This document shows, piece after piece, positions 1-9,650 of a DNA stretch of 63,701 nt. Both the position numbers and the translations under genes were made by a program. The notes under the pieces were generated by a model. The model had not been told where the DNA came from and did not search any database. It worked only from the letters and a program-made list of their open reading frames with translations. The DNA is from Perkinsus olseni (taxonomy: Eukaryota; Perkinsozoa; Perkinsida), in the NCBI GenBank assembly GCA_013115125.1, contig JABANN010000133.1:1-63701 (forward strand). Reading direction: 5' to 3'. How positions within the stretch are numbered: the stretch's first letter is position 1; the number at the start of each line of letters is the position of its first letter.

Positions 1-249
1 AGTAGTACTAGTCACAGGACCACTAGTTGTAGTAGTAGTACTAGTCACAGGACCACTAGTTGTAGTAGTAGTACTAGTCACAGGACCACTAGTTGTAGTA
101 GTAGTACTAGTCACAGGACCACTAGTTGTAGTAGTAGTACTAGTCACAGGACCACTAGTTGTAGTAGTAGTACTAGTCACAGGACCACTAGTTGTTGTAG
201 TAGTACTAGTCATAGGACCACTAGTTGTGTAGTAGTACTAGTCACAGGA
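1..249 (-). repeat. 33-bp coding minisatellite (Thr/Ser/Gly/Pro/Val)
   Basis: Seven units with a 33-bp period (landmark GTCACAGG at 11, 44, 77, 110, 143 and 176, variant at 209), then a 32-bp step to 241. Read on the minus strand a unit encodes an 11-residue TTSGPVTSTTT motif. The units continue past the left end of the window. Confidence 0.9.
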
Positions 250-2585
250 CCACGGGTCGTGGAGGTTGTAGTCGGGCAGTAGCATGGAATATTTGTTCCT
301 GAACACACGCTCGGATTCAACCAGTACTTGCAATAGGAGCCAGGAACCTTGGAATCGCAGAACTCATCGCATATGAGCCATGGAGTTGTGTTAGTCGTTG
401 TAGTAGTACTAGTCACAGGACCACTAGTTGTAGTAGTACTAGTCACAGGACCACTAGTTGTAGTAGTACTAGTCACAGGACCACTAGTTGTAGTAGTACT
501 AGTCACAGGACCACTAGTTGTAGTAGTACTAGTCACAGGACCACTAGTTGTAGTAGTACAGTGATCTCCGCACCAGTTGAGGAAGCGGAAGTCGGGTCCT
601 TCGAAGTAGTCTTGCATGACAATGCCGCCCGTTGGCTTGTAATTCACAAGATTACCATTGCCAGAGGTACACACTTGATTAGGGGCCAAACCACAGCCGC
701 ACCCACCAGCGTAAAGTTCACCCGGACCAACTGGGTTCTCCAGTGGAAGGCGGTAGACCGAATCGGTGAACTTACGGTAGTAGAGGAAGCCGTCGGGAGC
801 CGCAGTAAAGCTCTGATCACCTTGAATATCTAGCGAGATAGAAGACCATTGAGGATCTACAGACCCATCCATCATAGCGTAGGCAATGCCACCATTTATT
901 CTAACATACAGCTTACCAAGCGTGTAGCGCAAAATGGTTGGTTCAACAAGAACACCCGAGCCGCTCAAGGACTCCAATTGTTTCCAGCCTCGGTTTTGAG
1001 TTGTGAACCGAGCTATGTCACCAGTCGCCTTCTCAGTTACATAAAGGATATGCGACACGCTGTCGAAAGCGACCCCAGTGTACTCCTTGAGGGGATCAGC
1101 CGGTGCTATTGTTACAAAGGAATCAGAATTCTTCGGATTTAAAACAACAATAGCGCCTTCGCTGATACCGAAGACGTACATGTTGTCGCCCGAAGCCTCG
1201 ATGTTAGAGAGATCTTTCTGGGCAACATAAACCCAACTGTTGCACTCGATCCTCCAAAGCGTGCGGATACCGTCGGCACTAGAGTAGCCAGCGAGATACC
1301 ATACACCCTTATTAGTAAAGCTAAACGACTCAGTGGTTATCTGACCCGGTGGAAGAAGGCCAGGAAAGGTTGTTCTGTCTGCAACGCAGAAATCGCCCGA
1401 ACACTGGCCAGACGAAGTTGTAGTAGTACTAGTCACAGGACCACTCGTTGTAGTAGTACCAGTCACAGGACCACTAGTTGTAGTAGTACCAGTCACAGGA
1501 CCACTAGTTGTTGTAGTACTAGTCACAGGACCACTAGTTGTAGTAGTACTAGTCACTGGACCACTAGTTGTAGAGCTGCCGTAACATGGAGGTATGGATA
1601 ACTTGTGAGGACTCCAACTCACTAAACGGAAAGAAAGATCCTCAGGGTTGCCGTATAATTCTGGGTAATCTTGAATGATAATTTGTCCACTAGGTGTAAA
1701 TGTAACCAAGTTGCTCTCCTGACTGTTACAGAGTTGATTCGAGCTCGGGCCGCATCCACAAGCTCCGGCAAATATATCACCAGGACCATCTGGAGGGTTC
1801 GAGATCGGCTTACGGTAAACCTTGTTATTAGTTTTGCTGTAATAAACGAAGTTATCAGGCGAAACAGTAAGACCCCGCTGACCATAAACATAGATTCCGC
1901 CGAAGGTCTGAGTCGCCGCGGAGTCGAATGGCTTCCATTGCCACACTCCATCAAAAACACGTATGAATAGATAACCATCATACCAGCGGACAACAGTAGG
2001 GTTGTTCAGCCCATCAGCCGTGTCCAAGGCTTCACCGGAGGGATTACCGGCTACCAACACGCGCGCAGACCACTGACCATCACCTTGCGTGTATTGGTAC
2101 ACCGCATTCTTCTTCGAAGCTGCAGCAAACAGGATACCAGTAGAATCATCATAGGCTACACCACTCCACGAGAAGCTGGTATCTTCAGCTTCGATCAAAT
2201 CATACTCGTTTTTCAAAGCAGTATCATACGAGCGAATTGCCGATTTCGCTGTAACAGCAAAAACGGCAGAACCATCTAGACTAACTTGAATGTCGATGAA
2301 CTTGTCACCTTCGGCAAGGACTTCGTACGAATCAAGCGTGCTGGACACTCGCCACAAAAATGGCACGTTATCAACATCAGACGAACCCGCAATATACCAT
2401 CGGCCTTCTGAGTCAATGCTGAACGCATCCATGGTGATATGTCCAGGAGGCAACATATTGGGATAACATACAGAATCGATAATATCAGTCGCTTCATTTT
2501 TTTCACACCAATCTGCTGGAGTAGATAGTACAGAACACAACAATAAGATGAAGACCAACCACCTTGGTAGAATTGTTCTCGACAT
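210..2585 (-). CDS. Secreted mucin-like protein with two related domains and Thr-rich tandem repeats
   Basis: Single open frame of 791 codons. Residues 1-22 form a hydrophobic signal peptide (WLVFILLLCSVLS). Two homologous ~300-residue domains follow (about 25-335 and 390-670). Both begin with a cysteine and LLPPG/MLPPG plus W-Y-(I/L)-A-G, and both end with a GxCGCG...NQ(L/V)C block and a (Q)DY...F-R-(F/L) segment. Their short repeating strands look like a beta-propeller, which is inference. Each domain is followed by five 10-residue units of the type TTTSGPVTST. A small Cys-rich module (about 732-770, CDEFCDS...YCKY...CYC) comes next, then a further Thr-rich tract. The frame stops at 210 because one repeat unit is a base short, while the same repeat continues to the window edge, so the true C terminus may lie outside the window. 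Probably exported and O-glycosylated; function unknown. Confidence 0.8.
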   Translation of the reverse strand: MSRTILPRWLVFILLLCSVLSTPADWCEKNEATDIIDSVCYPNMLPPGHITMDAFSIDSEGRWYIAGSSDVDNVPFLWRVSSTLDSYEVLAEGDKFIDIQVSLDGSAVFAVTAKSAIRSYDTALKNEYDLIEAEDTSFSWSGVAYDDSTGILFAAASKKNAVYQYTQGDGQWSARVLVAGNPSGEALDTADGLNNPTVVRWYDGYLFIRVFDGVWQWKPFDSAATQTFGGIYVYGQRGLTVSPDNFVYYSKTNNKVYRKPISNPPDGPGDIFAGACGCGPSSNQLCNSQESNLVTFTPSGQIIIQDYPELYGNPEDLSFRLVSWSPHKLSIPPCYGSSTTSGPVTSTTTTSGPVTSTTTTSGPVTGTTTTSGPVTGTTTTSGPVTSTTTTSSGQCSGDFCVADRTTFPGLLPPGQITTESFSFTNKGVWYLAGYSSADGIRTLWRIECNSWVYVAQKDLSNIEASGDNMYVFGISEGAIVVLNPKNSDSFVTIAPADPLKEYTGVAFDSVSHILYVTEKATGDIARFTTQNRGWKQLESLSGSGVLVEPTILRYTLGKLYVRINGGIAYAMMDGSVDPQWSSISLDIQGDQSFTAAPDGFLYYRKFTDSVYRLPLENPVGPGELYAGGCGCGLAPNQVCTSGNGNLVNYKPTGGIVMQDYFEGPDFRFLNWCGDHCTTTTSGPVTSTTTTSGPVTSTTTTSGPVTSTTTTSGPVTSTTTTSGPVTSTTTTTNTTPWLICDEFCDSKVPGSYCKYWLNPSVCSGTNIPCYCPTTTSTTRGPVTSTTTQLVVL
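405..568 (-). repeat. 30-bp coding minisatellite, second array
   Basis: Five units with an exact 30-bp period (landmark AGTCACAGGA at 411, 441, 471, 501 and 531), encoding TTTSGPVTST between domain 2 and the Cys-rich module of the mucin-like protein. The period differs from the 33-bp array at the window edge. Confidence 0.9.
1421..1575 (-). repeat. 30-bp coding minisatellite, first array
   Basis: Five 30-bp units (landmarks at 1431, 1461, 1491, 1521 and 1551) joining domains 1 and 2 of the mucin-like protein. Some units read Gly for Ser at one position, so the array is older or less homogenised than the array at the window edge. Confidence 0.85.
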
Positions 2586-4927
2586 ATGAAAGAACTTAAA
2601 GTCTGAGGAAGAACGATAGAGTGCTCGAATGAGTAATCAACGAGTAGTAACACATTATGAGTAATAACAAGTGCACACTGAACTCGGCTCGACTCTGTCC
2701 AGATGTCATGATATTTTCTACACGATCGACGAAAGTTCAGATTATTATAGCCATTCCGTGTGAGTGGAACCAGCTCCACGACGCAGAGTTACACTAGCTA
2801 TGAACCCAGACCCTACTGGCTGAAGCATGTGCGTTGGTGGTTGAGATTTGTACAGCCGACAGTCCAGTGGATGAGAATGCTCCACATCACACAAAGCCTA
2901 CTTTGGGCTCCACTTTGTGATAATCATTTGTTGCATTACTCCAGTACTGGGCCTACTAGTTCACCGTGAACGAATACTGATTCCCTTCACTGATTACTAA
3001 TTCGGCTGATTCACTGAAAATGGCACCATGCTGATGTCAACAGGATGCAGATCCTGCTCGGCCACGCACGGCCCACTCACAACTAGTGAGCTGAACTCGT
3101 CTCAGCTCACCAATCACGCGTAAGGCTGTTCCTATGAGAAGACAGCAACTCGCGAGAATAGGCAGTCCAATACCAAGCAGAGTCTCCGGGCTGTTGCGGT
3201 AGAGCAAATTTTGCAAGAACTCAATCAATTTGAGGTCAAATCTTCATCAGCACGACCTAGAGGTAGCGAGGGACAGACTGCTCATTCAATGAACTTCATT
3301 GGCTGCCTACTTCTTCGCCGTTTCTTCGCGACTCCCTGCTGTCATCACCAGTGGACACCTCTGCATTGTGGGGCTTTCACTGCTAACTCCATGACACATG
3401 CATATTCTGGAGTACGTATGATGTTCAGCCACGTTGACGCGCAGAACCCCAGCTCTAGTGGATATGTGGACTCAGGGTAACCAGCAGCGGCCCTATCATA
3501 GACCCCGTGCCTGACTGACACTGGCACGCGGAACGGACAGCCGCAACCGTGGCAGCAGGATGCGAACACATGATGCGACGCTTGCCAGAACATGATGAGT
3601 CCGCGAGGCACCCACAATGACTGTCGTCAGAACCCGCAGAGTGGGCAAGGTTAGAACAGGTTCGAGGAACACAGGTCGGCAATACTCATTGACGACGCCG
3701 CAGCGACTCGGAATGGCAAGTCGAAGGCCGCGTGGGAGGCGTAAGTTGATGTACGACGCACGTCCATTAAACGAGCATCGGTCACAGCGGCGCTGAGTAC
3801 TTCAATGCAGAGCGCACGGCTACCTGGGGCGCGCAGGTGCCCGAACTAGAATCGTCGCAGTAGTACAGCGAGCGCACCAGGGTGAGAGCGGCAGAGAACC
3901 ATACAGTGCGAGAGTACGACGACCACCCGCGTGACAAGGTTGAGTTAAACTGTGATACTGCTTTTTCCGCTGGTGCAGGCCGAGTTCTCTCATAAGGTGA
4001 ATTCCACAGTTCTCCCAAGAGAAACTAATCTATCTTCGTGCAATACTCGCCAGCTGTCGAACTGCGAATCGGCTCGGGAGTAGCGTATTAAAGCCGGTAT
4101 ATACTGTGTACCATCACCATATCTTTATGACGCATTTCTTGAAGGTTTTCATACGAAACAATCATGTCGGCTATAACGCCCAATGTAGTCGTCTGCGTCA
4201 GGGCTCACAGTCCGTTGTTATTGTGCATGATTATCTTTGATCTATCAACTGACTGCAACGCAACAACTCCGATGCAAACAGACGTGTCGATCTCTCTAGT
4301 TTGAGTCTCAAATGTTGAGGCAATGTGCTCTGCCAGAGCAGACGCTAAAATCCGGGCCAGCGACAGTCCGGTGATTCAGAACAAACTCTAATCAGACGAG
4401 AGCCGACCGAGCCCCATCTCACTGTGAAATGTATCGAGTTCAAGAAAAGACATGTCACCCTCCTATGAGCCGGTGGAACACTGTCCTTACAATTGTCGCT
4501 ACTGATAGTAGGCTACGGTCGATATTCAAGAACAGTCTGTCAAGAAATGATCTGTGTACAATGCTAGCTGTCGGGCGCGGGGAACAATGCTAGCTTGCGG
4601 CTCGAATCTGATGCAACTGGAAGCTTGCAATATTCTCATAACTCATCATAGGATTGGGCCTCGCGTTGCCCGCCTCAGGGAGGTTAAGTGCGCGCCGCTC
4701 CGCTGTTGGGAACTGGAGAGGCTCACGCTAACAGCGTGGCGCTGCATTTACGAAATTAGGAGTGCTATATTGGTGGCGAGCACCGGTTCACAGTCGGGAG
4801 ACTTCTCCCAGAGGACCCGCAGCATGTACGTGACGGGAGGGTCCTATGACCTGGACTCATCGGCGGGATCGAAGGAGCGGTGTCATACTGTAAATGTATC
4901 AACAATCTGTCTCCGTCTGTCTGTATC

Positions 4928-5012
4928 TGTCTCGTCCGCCGCTATCGTCTGGCGGTCAAGACGTTGTGCCGCGGGTGTGGCAACCCCCGTTCGAACCAGG
5001 GCGGCGTCTTAG
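4928..5012 (+). other. Degenerate tRNA-like sequence
   Basis: A short outer helix (CGCCGC with GCGGCG), a D-arm-like CGTCT/AGACG pair, an imperfect anticodon-like hairpin and a GTTCGAA T-loop follow in tRNA order. The T stem and anticodon stem are poor, so this is a tRNA relic or tRNA-derived repeat rather than a working gene. Confidence 0.35.
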
Positions 5013-5351
5013 ATTTTAAAACACACGCGAATGTTGACGTAGTGGCCTACCAAACAGCGGCCCACAGAACAGATCAACAGCTTTGGGTTGGGGGATGCAC
5101 GAGACGCTGGCTCGGGAGTCTCACCTTGCCACAGAGCAAAGGCCGGGTATCTAGAAGGCAGAAGTCTCACCGGCAGCAAGCCTTAGCAGGACCACTTGAC
5201 GTTGAGGGCAGGTGGTCTCACCGAGACCGCATAACAGACTCGTCTTGTACGCGTTTTCTAGCCCAAAGGATAAGGTAGAATGTTCATATCGGAGAACTTC
5301 GAGTTCTACCCCTCCGAATGTCATTGAATCAACATTTGCTGCTCGTAGTGA

Positions 5352-5440
5352 CATGTTCTTCCCACCGAAGACTCGAACTGCCGACCTTTCAATTAGTAAC
5401 CCGAACTCCTACCGTCTACACCACGAGAGAATACATCTCT
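5352..5440 (-). other. Degenerate tRNA-like sequence
   Basis: On the minus strand GGCAGTTCGAGTCT resembles a T arm. Upstream are a GGTGTAGACGGTA D-loop-like segment and a weak anticodon-like hairpin, and the ends pair loosely. Not a convincing functional tRNA. Confidence 0.35.
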
Positions 5441-6465
5441 ACAAATGCGATGAGGAAGCCTATCCTGCACATGAAGCGATTCTCACGGTCACGCGGCGAG
5501 AGGGCTTGCTTTCATTATTCAGAGGTTTTAACCGATTTGAGAGGGTGAAAAAGTTTTATAGACGGACTCACTCGCGCATCACCGTTCTCGGGCGGAACCT
5601 TTGCGATGTGCTGAGCAGCATCTCTCAGAATCCTCCCAGAGTCGCCACGCAATGGGAATCCGGGAGGGTCTTTCACTTCCGAAAGGTCTCAACGAACTCC
5701 GTTGATGACGATCTCGCGGGACCGCTCCCCTCTCGAGTACGGAACCTCTACTCCCCGATCCATGCATCATTCTCAGGCCACGAGCTGTACGTTCTCTCAA
5801 CCCTTCACTCCGTAACCAGTCGTTGCTCATCCTACAGTTCGCGCTGGAGTCTGACGAACGCCTTGCCGGCCAGGGGATCTTTCATGCTATCACATACATG
5901 CTTCACGGTGGTCCAGCGGTTGAATCTAGTCGTAACTTTACGCAAGGCCATACCATTGTGAAACATACGTTAATGTTAGGATTACCCAAAGTCACTATCA
6001 CTACTAGAGTCATCATCAGAATAGTAACCGATCGGATGGAGATAATTGAAGTTCATCGAGAATTGGTCTTCACCCGATGACTTGCCGCTCGTTGCCAATT
6101 CGTTACCTGGCACAACTCTGGAAGATACAACAATCTGAATGATTCTATTATTTTGGTACGCACGCACGCACGCACAAGATATTAAATGGAATGATTGCTA
6201 ATGTTGATAGTCAAGTCTCGGTCTTTCAACACGAGTTACGATTGTGTTGGTATGCGCGTATCCAAAAATACTACATAGTATCCGCGCTATGAAAGCTTCC
6301 CCTGCCTCTCCTTGGCCCGTCCTCCTCGTATGAAGCCTCGGTGGATTGCAGGGCTCCTTATCAGAGTATACCATAACAGACCAACACTTGCCATCGTGCT
6401 CGGCATATCTGAAGATACTCGAAAATTGATAACTCCTACACACCAACTTCGATAAGTCAACCTCA

Positions 6466-6705
6466 TTTGTATCCTCTACGCATACTTCAATAGCAGATCC
6501 TCATAAATATCTTATATGCATCAACCTCAATAGCTCAACCTCATGCATATCTTATATGCATCAACCTCAATAGCTCAACCTCATTTGAATCTTACATGCA
6601 TCAACTTCAGTAGCGCAACCTCATTTGTATCTTATACACATCAACTTCAGTAGCTCAACCCCGTTTGTAACTTATATACATGAGCTTCGAGAGTTCAACC
6701 CTGAT
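6466..6705. repeat. ~40-bp tandem repeat related to the intronic GTATCTT motif
   Basis: About six diverged units of roughly 40 bp with the core TCTTATATGCATCAACCTCA. The reverse complement reads like the GATAC...AGGTTGA core found in many introns of this window, so the array probably derives from the same family. Confidence 0.7.
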
Positions 6706-6781
6706 CGTATGCATCAACATCGCATTTTGTCCGACGACAGAATGCCCGCGCCGAGTTTCGAACTTGATGCCTCCCGCATGC

Positions 6782-7819
6782 TCACCTGACAGGCTTTCCA
6801 CAATTGCAACACATCTCTTCCACCAACAGCTGAGGCTCAATCACCTCAACCTCTCCACCCGTCGTGTGACCAAAACAAGAGGACGACCGACTTCGCAGAG
6901 TAAAGCTCAGACCGCATCGACTCTGATAAAGACGATTTCCCGCTCGGAAGACTACCGGGATTTTCAACAACAAATCAATGTGCGAGGACTCGCGAGATAT
7001 TGGGCCGATAAAACCAAGCATGTCGGTGCTGATGGCGGGTAGCTCTCTCGCCACGGCAGAATTTAGAGGTTAAATGAAACTATGCTTTTATGAAAGAATT
7101 GCATTACGGAGAATATTCCCGAAGTTCTCCGATGAATTTGGTGCTGAGGAAAATAAAGACTAGCCGACCCATTAAAAGCAAAATTTCGGAGAAGGAGAGG
7201 CTTCTCACTTTTTTAACGGGATGAGACGTAGAATTTTCCAGTTTGTGATGACCAGGATTCCTGGTCCAGGAAGCGTCCCCTACTACACATATCCTTCGGG
7301 AATCCAACACTCCGGCCCTGATAGGTCGACCTTCAGTAAAGATACTCATACAGGTCGAAGTGAATGACATAATGTCACGCTCATCGAGATATAAACACAA
7401 GAACCGAGGAAGGAAGCTGGTTTGACAAATAGGGGAGACTCGGGCTGAAAGTTGAGAAAGGAGTGGTACGGACATACCAACGCTCGTACAGCTGCGTACC
7501 TCGTTTCGATGCCATTGGGAGCGATACCCCGGTAAGACCGCCTTCGTTATTCCCGCCATCACGGCGTATCTTCTTGGCTGCTGGCAACATTGAGGTCGAA
7601 AATGACCCAAAGCTGCTAGAAAGGTATCTTCCCTCTCTGTGGAGGTCCAGGGTGAGCCCAAATATATATGATACGATGGAGATGATGGTCAGTGGAGAGT
7701 AAATAACAAATCAGAGCCAATATTTGCTCCGGTATCCTAATGCGTATGCCAAACACGGGTTGACCTTCGTCTGTAATGAATCTCCTACGAATCGCGTCCG
7801 CCTTATTCGAAGGAGCCAT
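6782..7819 (-). CDS. Candidate multi-exon gene of unknown function
   Basis: Several minus-strand segments read like exons: a start at 7819 (MAPSNKADAIRRRFITDEG, followed by a GT), a Lys/Arg-rich piece near 7590-7480 (MLPAAKKIRRDGGNNEGG, with downstream donor-like GTs), and pieces near 7130-7200 and 6900-7054. GT and AG sites occur at the edges, but I could not join all pieces in one frame. No domain is recognised. A 185-codon frame at 7104-7661 overlaps the same DNA and may be a shadow. The existence of a gene here is a guess from codon texture. Confidence 0.3.
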
Positions 7820-8590
7820 CCGTCACCAGCAATCATCATTTCAAACCTCATGCTCGATCATCCATTTTGAGCTGTGATGAGCAGCAGAGCTTCTCCGGAA
7901 TCGCATGCAAAAAGATTTCGGGAAATTCAGGGTTACTCGCATTTGACCACCCTACCAGCAGCACGGAGCTATCGCACTCCCTGTCATCGAAGAGGTTCTC
8001 GAAGGAGCTCCTGTGAAGCCGAGAAGTTCACCGGCATCATCGATGAGCGGCCGATGACGAAGGCCCCTCACAGCTCAACGCGCACGTTCATCAATTTGAG
8101 TGGGAGGTACGGAGAGGCAATATGCTCGCTGTTAAGCAATACGACCTTTAGTTATGCCAAGTCCTCCATCTAGATCGGATGGGGCCGCTGGAGAGCGGCA
8201 ACAGCGGAGCGTTGAGGGTTGATTAGAGATGCACCACATGGCACCGTCATCGTGGCTTGAACTCACGAGGTGGATCGTAACTTAATCGTTACAAAGAACT
8301 TACGTCTGCGCGTTAACCGTGCACGCAAGCACAAGCTGATGCATTGAGGTGTTCTTGTTCTGAGCAGACGCAACCAACAAGAATCTTCCGCTTAGCATTG
8401 AGAGTTCCTAACAACAGCGTGGTCAGGTAGTGTAATGGTGGAGCTACGCTGTTTAGCCAACAGAGTGAGTGCCATGGGTGGGTTGGATTCTCGCATACAT
8501 CGTTATTCCGGCTCCTGTATATCGCCCTGTAATATGTGATCTCCAATCTGAAGCAGAGTGCTGTTAGGCTTGTCGACAACATCAGAAAAG
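7820..8590. other. No gene recognised
   Basis: Only short frames in conflicting phases; no RNA gene, tandem repeat or clear exon was seen. Confidence 0.4.
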
Positions 8591-8591
8591 G

Positions 8592-8720
8592 AAAGTGAAG
8601 GACGACGCATCTTACAAGTTCTACGAAAACGAAGGTAGTAGAACGACGGATTGCAGGAATGGGTTATCTCCGATATTACTGTGGGAGGCCGGCCAGTGTT
8701 TCAGTTGTTTCCAAACATGC
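8592..8720 (+). pseudogene. Duplicated exon-intron fragment of the GPR180/TMEM145-like gene
   Basis: About 115 bp nearly identical to 12220-12334. It contains the exon encoding KDDASYKFYENEG, the following GTAG splice donor and the first part of that intron. The copy lies 3.6 kb upstream in the same orientation, and no neighbouring exons of the gene were recognised around it. Because the intron is included, this is a DNA-level duplication, not a retrocopy. Confidence 0.8.
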
Positions 8721-8799
8721 AAATGTTTTATCCGCGATAAGTTCGGTATCGCGCCACGGGGTGATCAGGAGGTGTTCAATGGACTGCCGCTCCTGAATT

Positions 8800-9045
8800 T
8801 CAGGAGCGCTCTCAGGATTCAATTTAACGGGTAAAATACGACCCTGGAAGCGCTCTTGAAGCTCAGGAGAGATCTATTAAACACGCGGTCAGAGCCGTTC
8901 GTGGAATCGCATGAGATGTAAAGCTGTCACTCACCGTTCAATAAATTACCCCTGAAACTCTGAATCGAGTCTGGAAATGACTTTCACACGTAAAGAATCA
9001 ATTAAGAGTTTCAGAAGTGGTTTGTTGAACGACCCGTCTAATAGA
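8800..9045. repeat. Dispersed repeat related to 44511-44620 and 54585-54645
   Basis: Contains GAATCGAGTCTG, then a (A/C)CACGTAAAG-type segment, then GTTTCAG...GGTTTGTTGAACGAC. The same blocks in the same order occur at 44511-44620 (AGAATCGATTCTG, GCGTAAAACTCGGCG, GGTTTATTGAACGAC) and in part at 54585-54645. Length and ends are not sharply defined. Confidence 0.55.
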
Positions 9046-9650
9046 CGGCGTCGGGAGGTGGATTCGAGTATCACCGCATTTGTACTCAAATGAATGCCTC
9101 TCCAGTGCCTGGCCAGAAGCGCGTCGTGAACCCTCAGTTCGGGGTGTTCGTCGCAACCCTGCCCGAGTAATATGGAGTTGTTCGACAGTCGTCAACTTCA
9201 TGAACTTGCCCTAGATCCATGCCATCGGTATCGGACTGTGTCGGTTAGGTGGCACATGAATGCGGTTTGAAGAGCACATTTGTGTGTTATTGGCGTAACG
9301 CCCTTGAATGACGGGACTTCTGACTTACGCACCTTTGTAGGCAAGCTCGTCTACCCACAACGGACTGGCCTGTGCTGTTTGCGGGCGTTGTTTGTCTCTC
9401 TGTGTGGCTGCTTAAGGCCATTGGAGAACGTTTCACGTTGATATGTATAATCTACCATGTCAGACGTGTACAATTTCGTTTCCACCCTAAACGCCCTTTG
9501 AAGTGAGACGTGGGCAACGTACCATTAACAAAGGACGCTTCAATTGACCGCGGTTGTCTTGGCTTCGAGTGAGTCGTTCGTGTACCGTACACGGTGTATG
9601 GATACTCACAGCCATGGAGAGTACTCATCGATTTAGTTCATCCTTTATTA

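Larger units (their letters stand above)
2586..6465. other. Stretch without a supportable gene
   Basis: No long conserved frame or exon series can be defended here. The longest frame (5212-5961, plus strand, 249 codons) has no recognisable domain and overlaps a tRNA-like sequence. A 63-codon minus-strand frame at 3037-3228 has one hydrophobic segment (LLGIGLPILASCCLLIG) and could be a small membrane protein, but nothing else supports it. A (CGCA)n tract lies near 6158-6175. Confidence 0.5.

Noticed and set aside
1-249. CRISPR-like array
   Set aside because: The units are contiguous with no spacers, encode a Thr-rich peptide in frame, and the genome is eukaryotic.
349-564. Plus-strand frame of Val/Leu repeats (VVVVVLVTGPL)
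   Set aside because: It is the antisense reading of the Thr-rich coding minisatellite of the mucin-like gene.
5212-5961. 249-codon plus-strand frame
   Set aside because: It overlaps an antisense tRNA-like sequence, has no domain, and its composition looks like non-coding DNA.
7104-7661. 185-codon minus-strand frame as a single-exon gene
   Set aside because: It overlaps better exon-like pieces in another frame and has no recognisable domain or composition bias.
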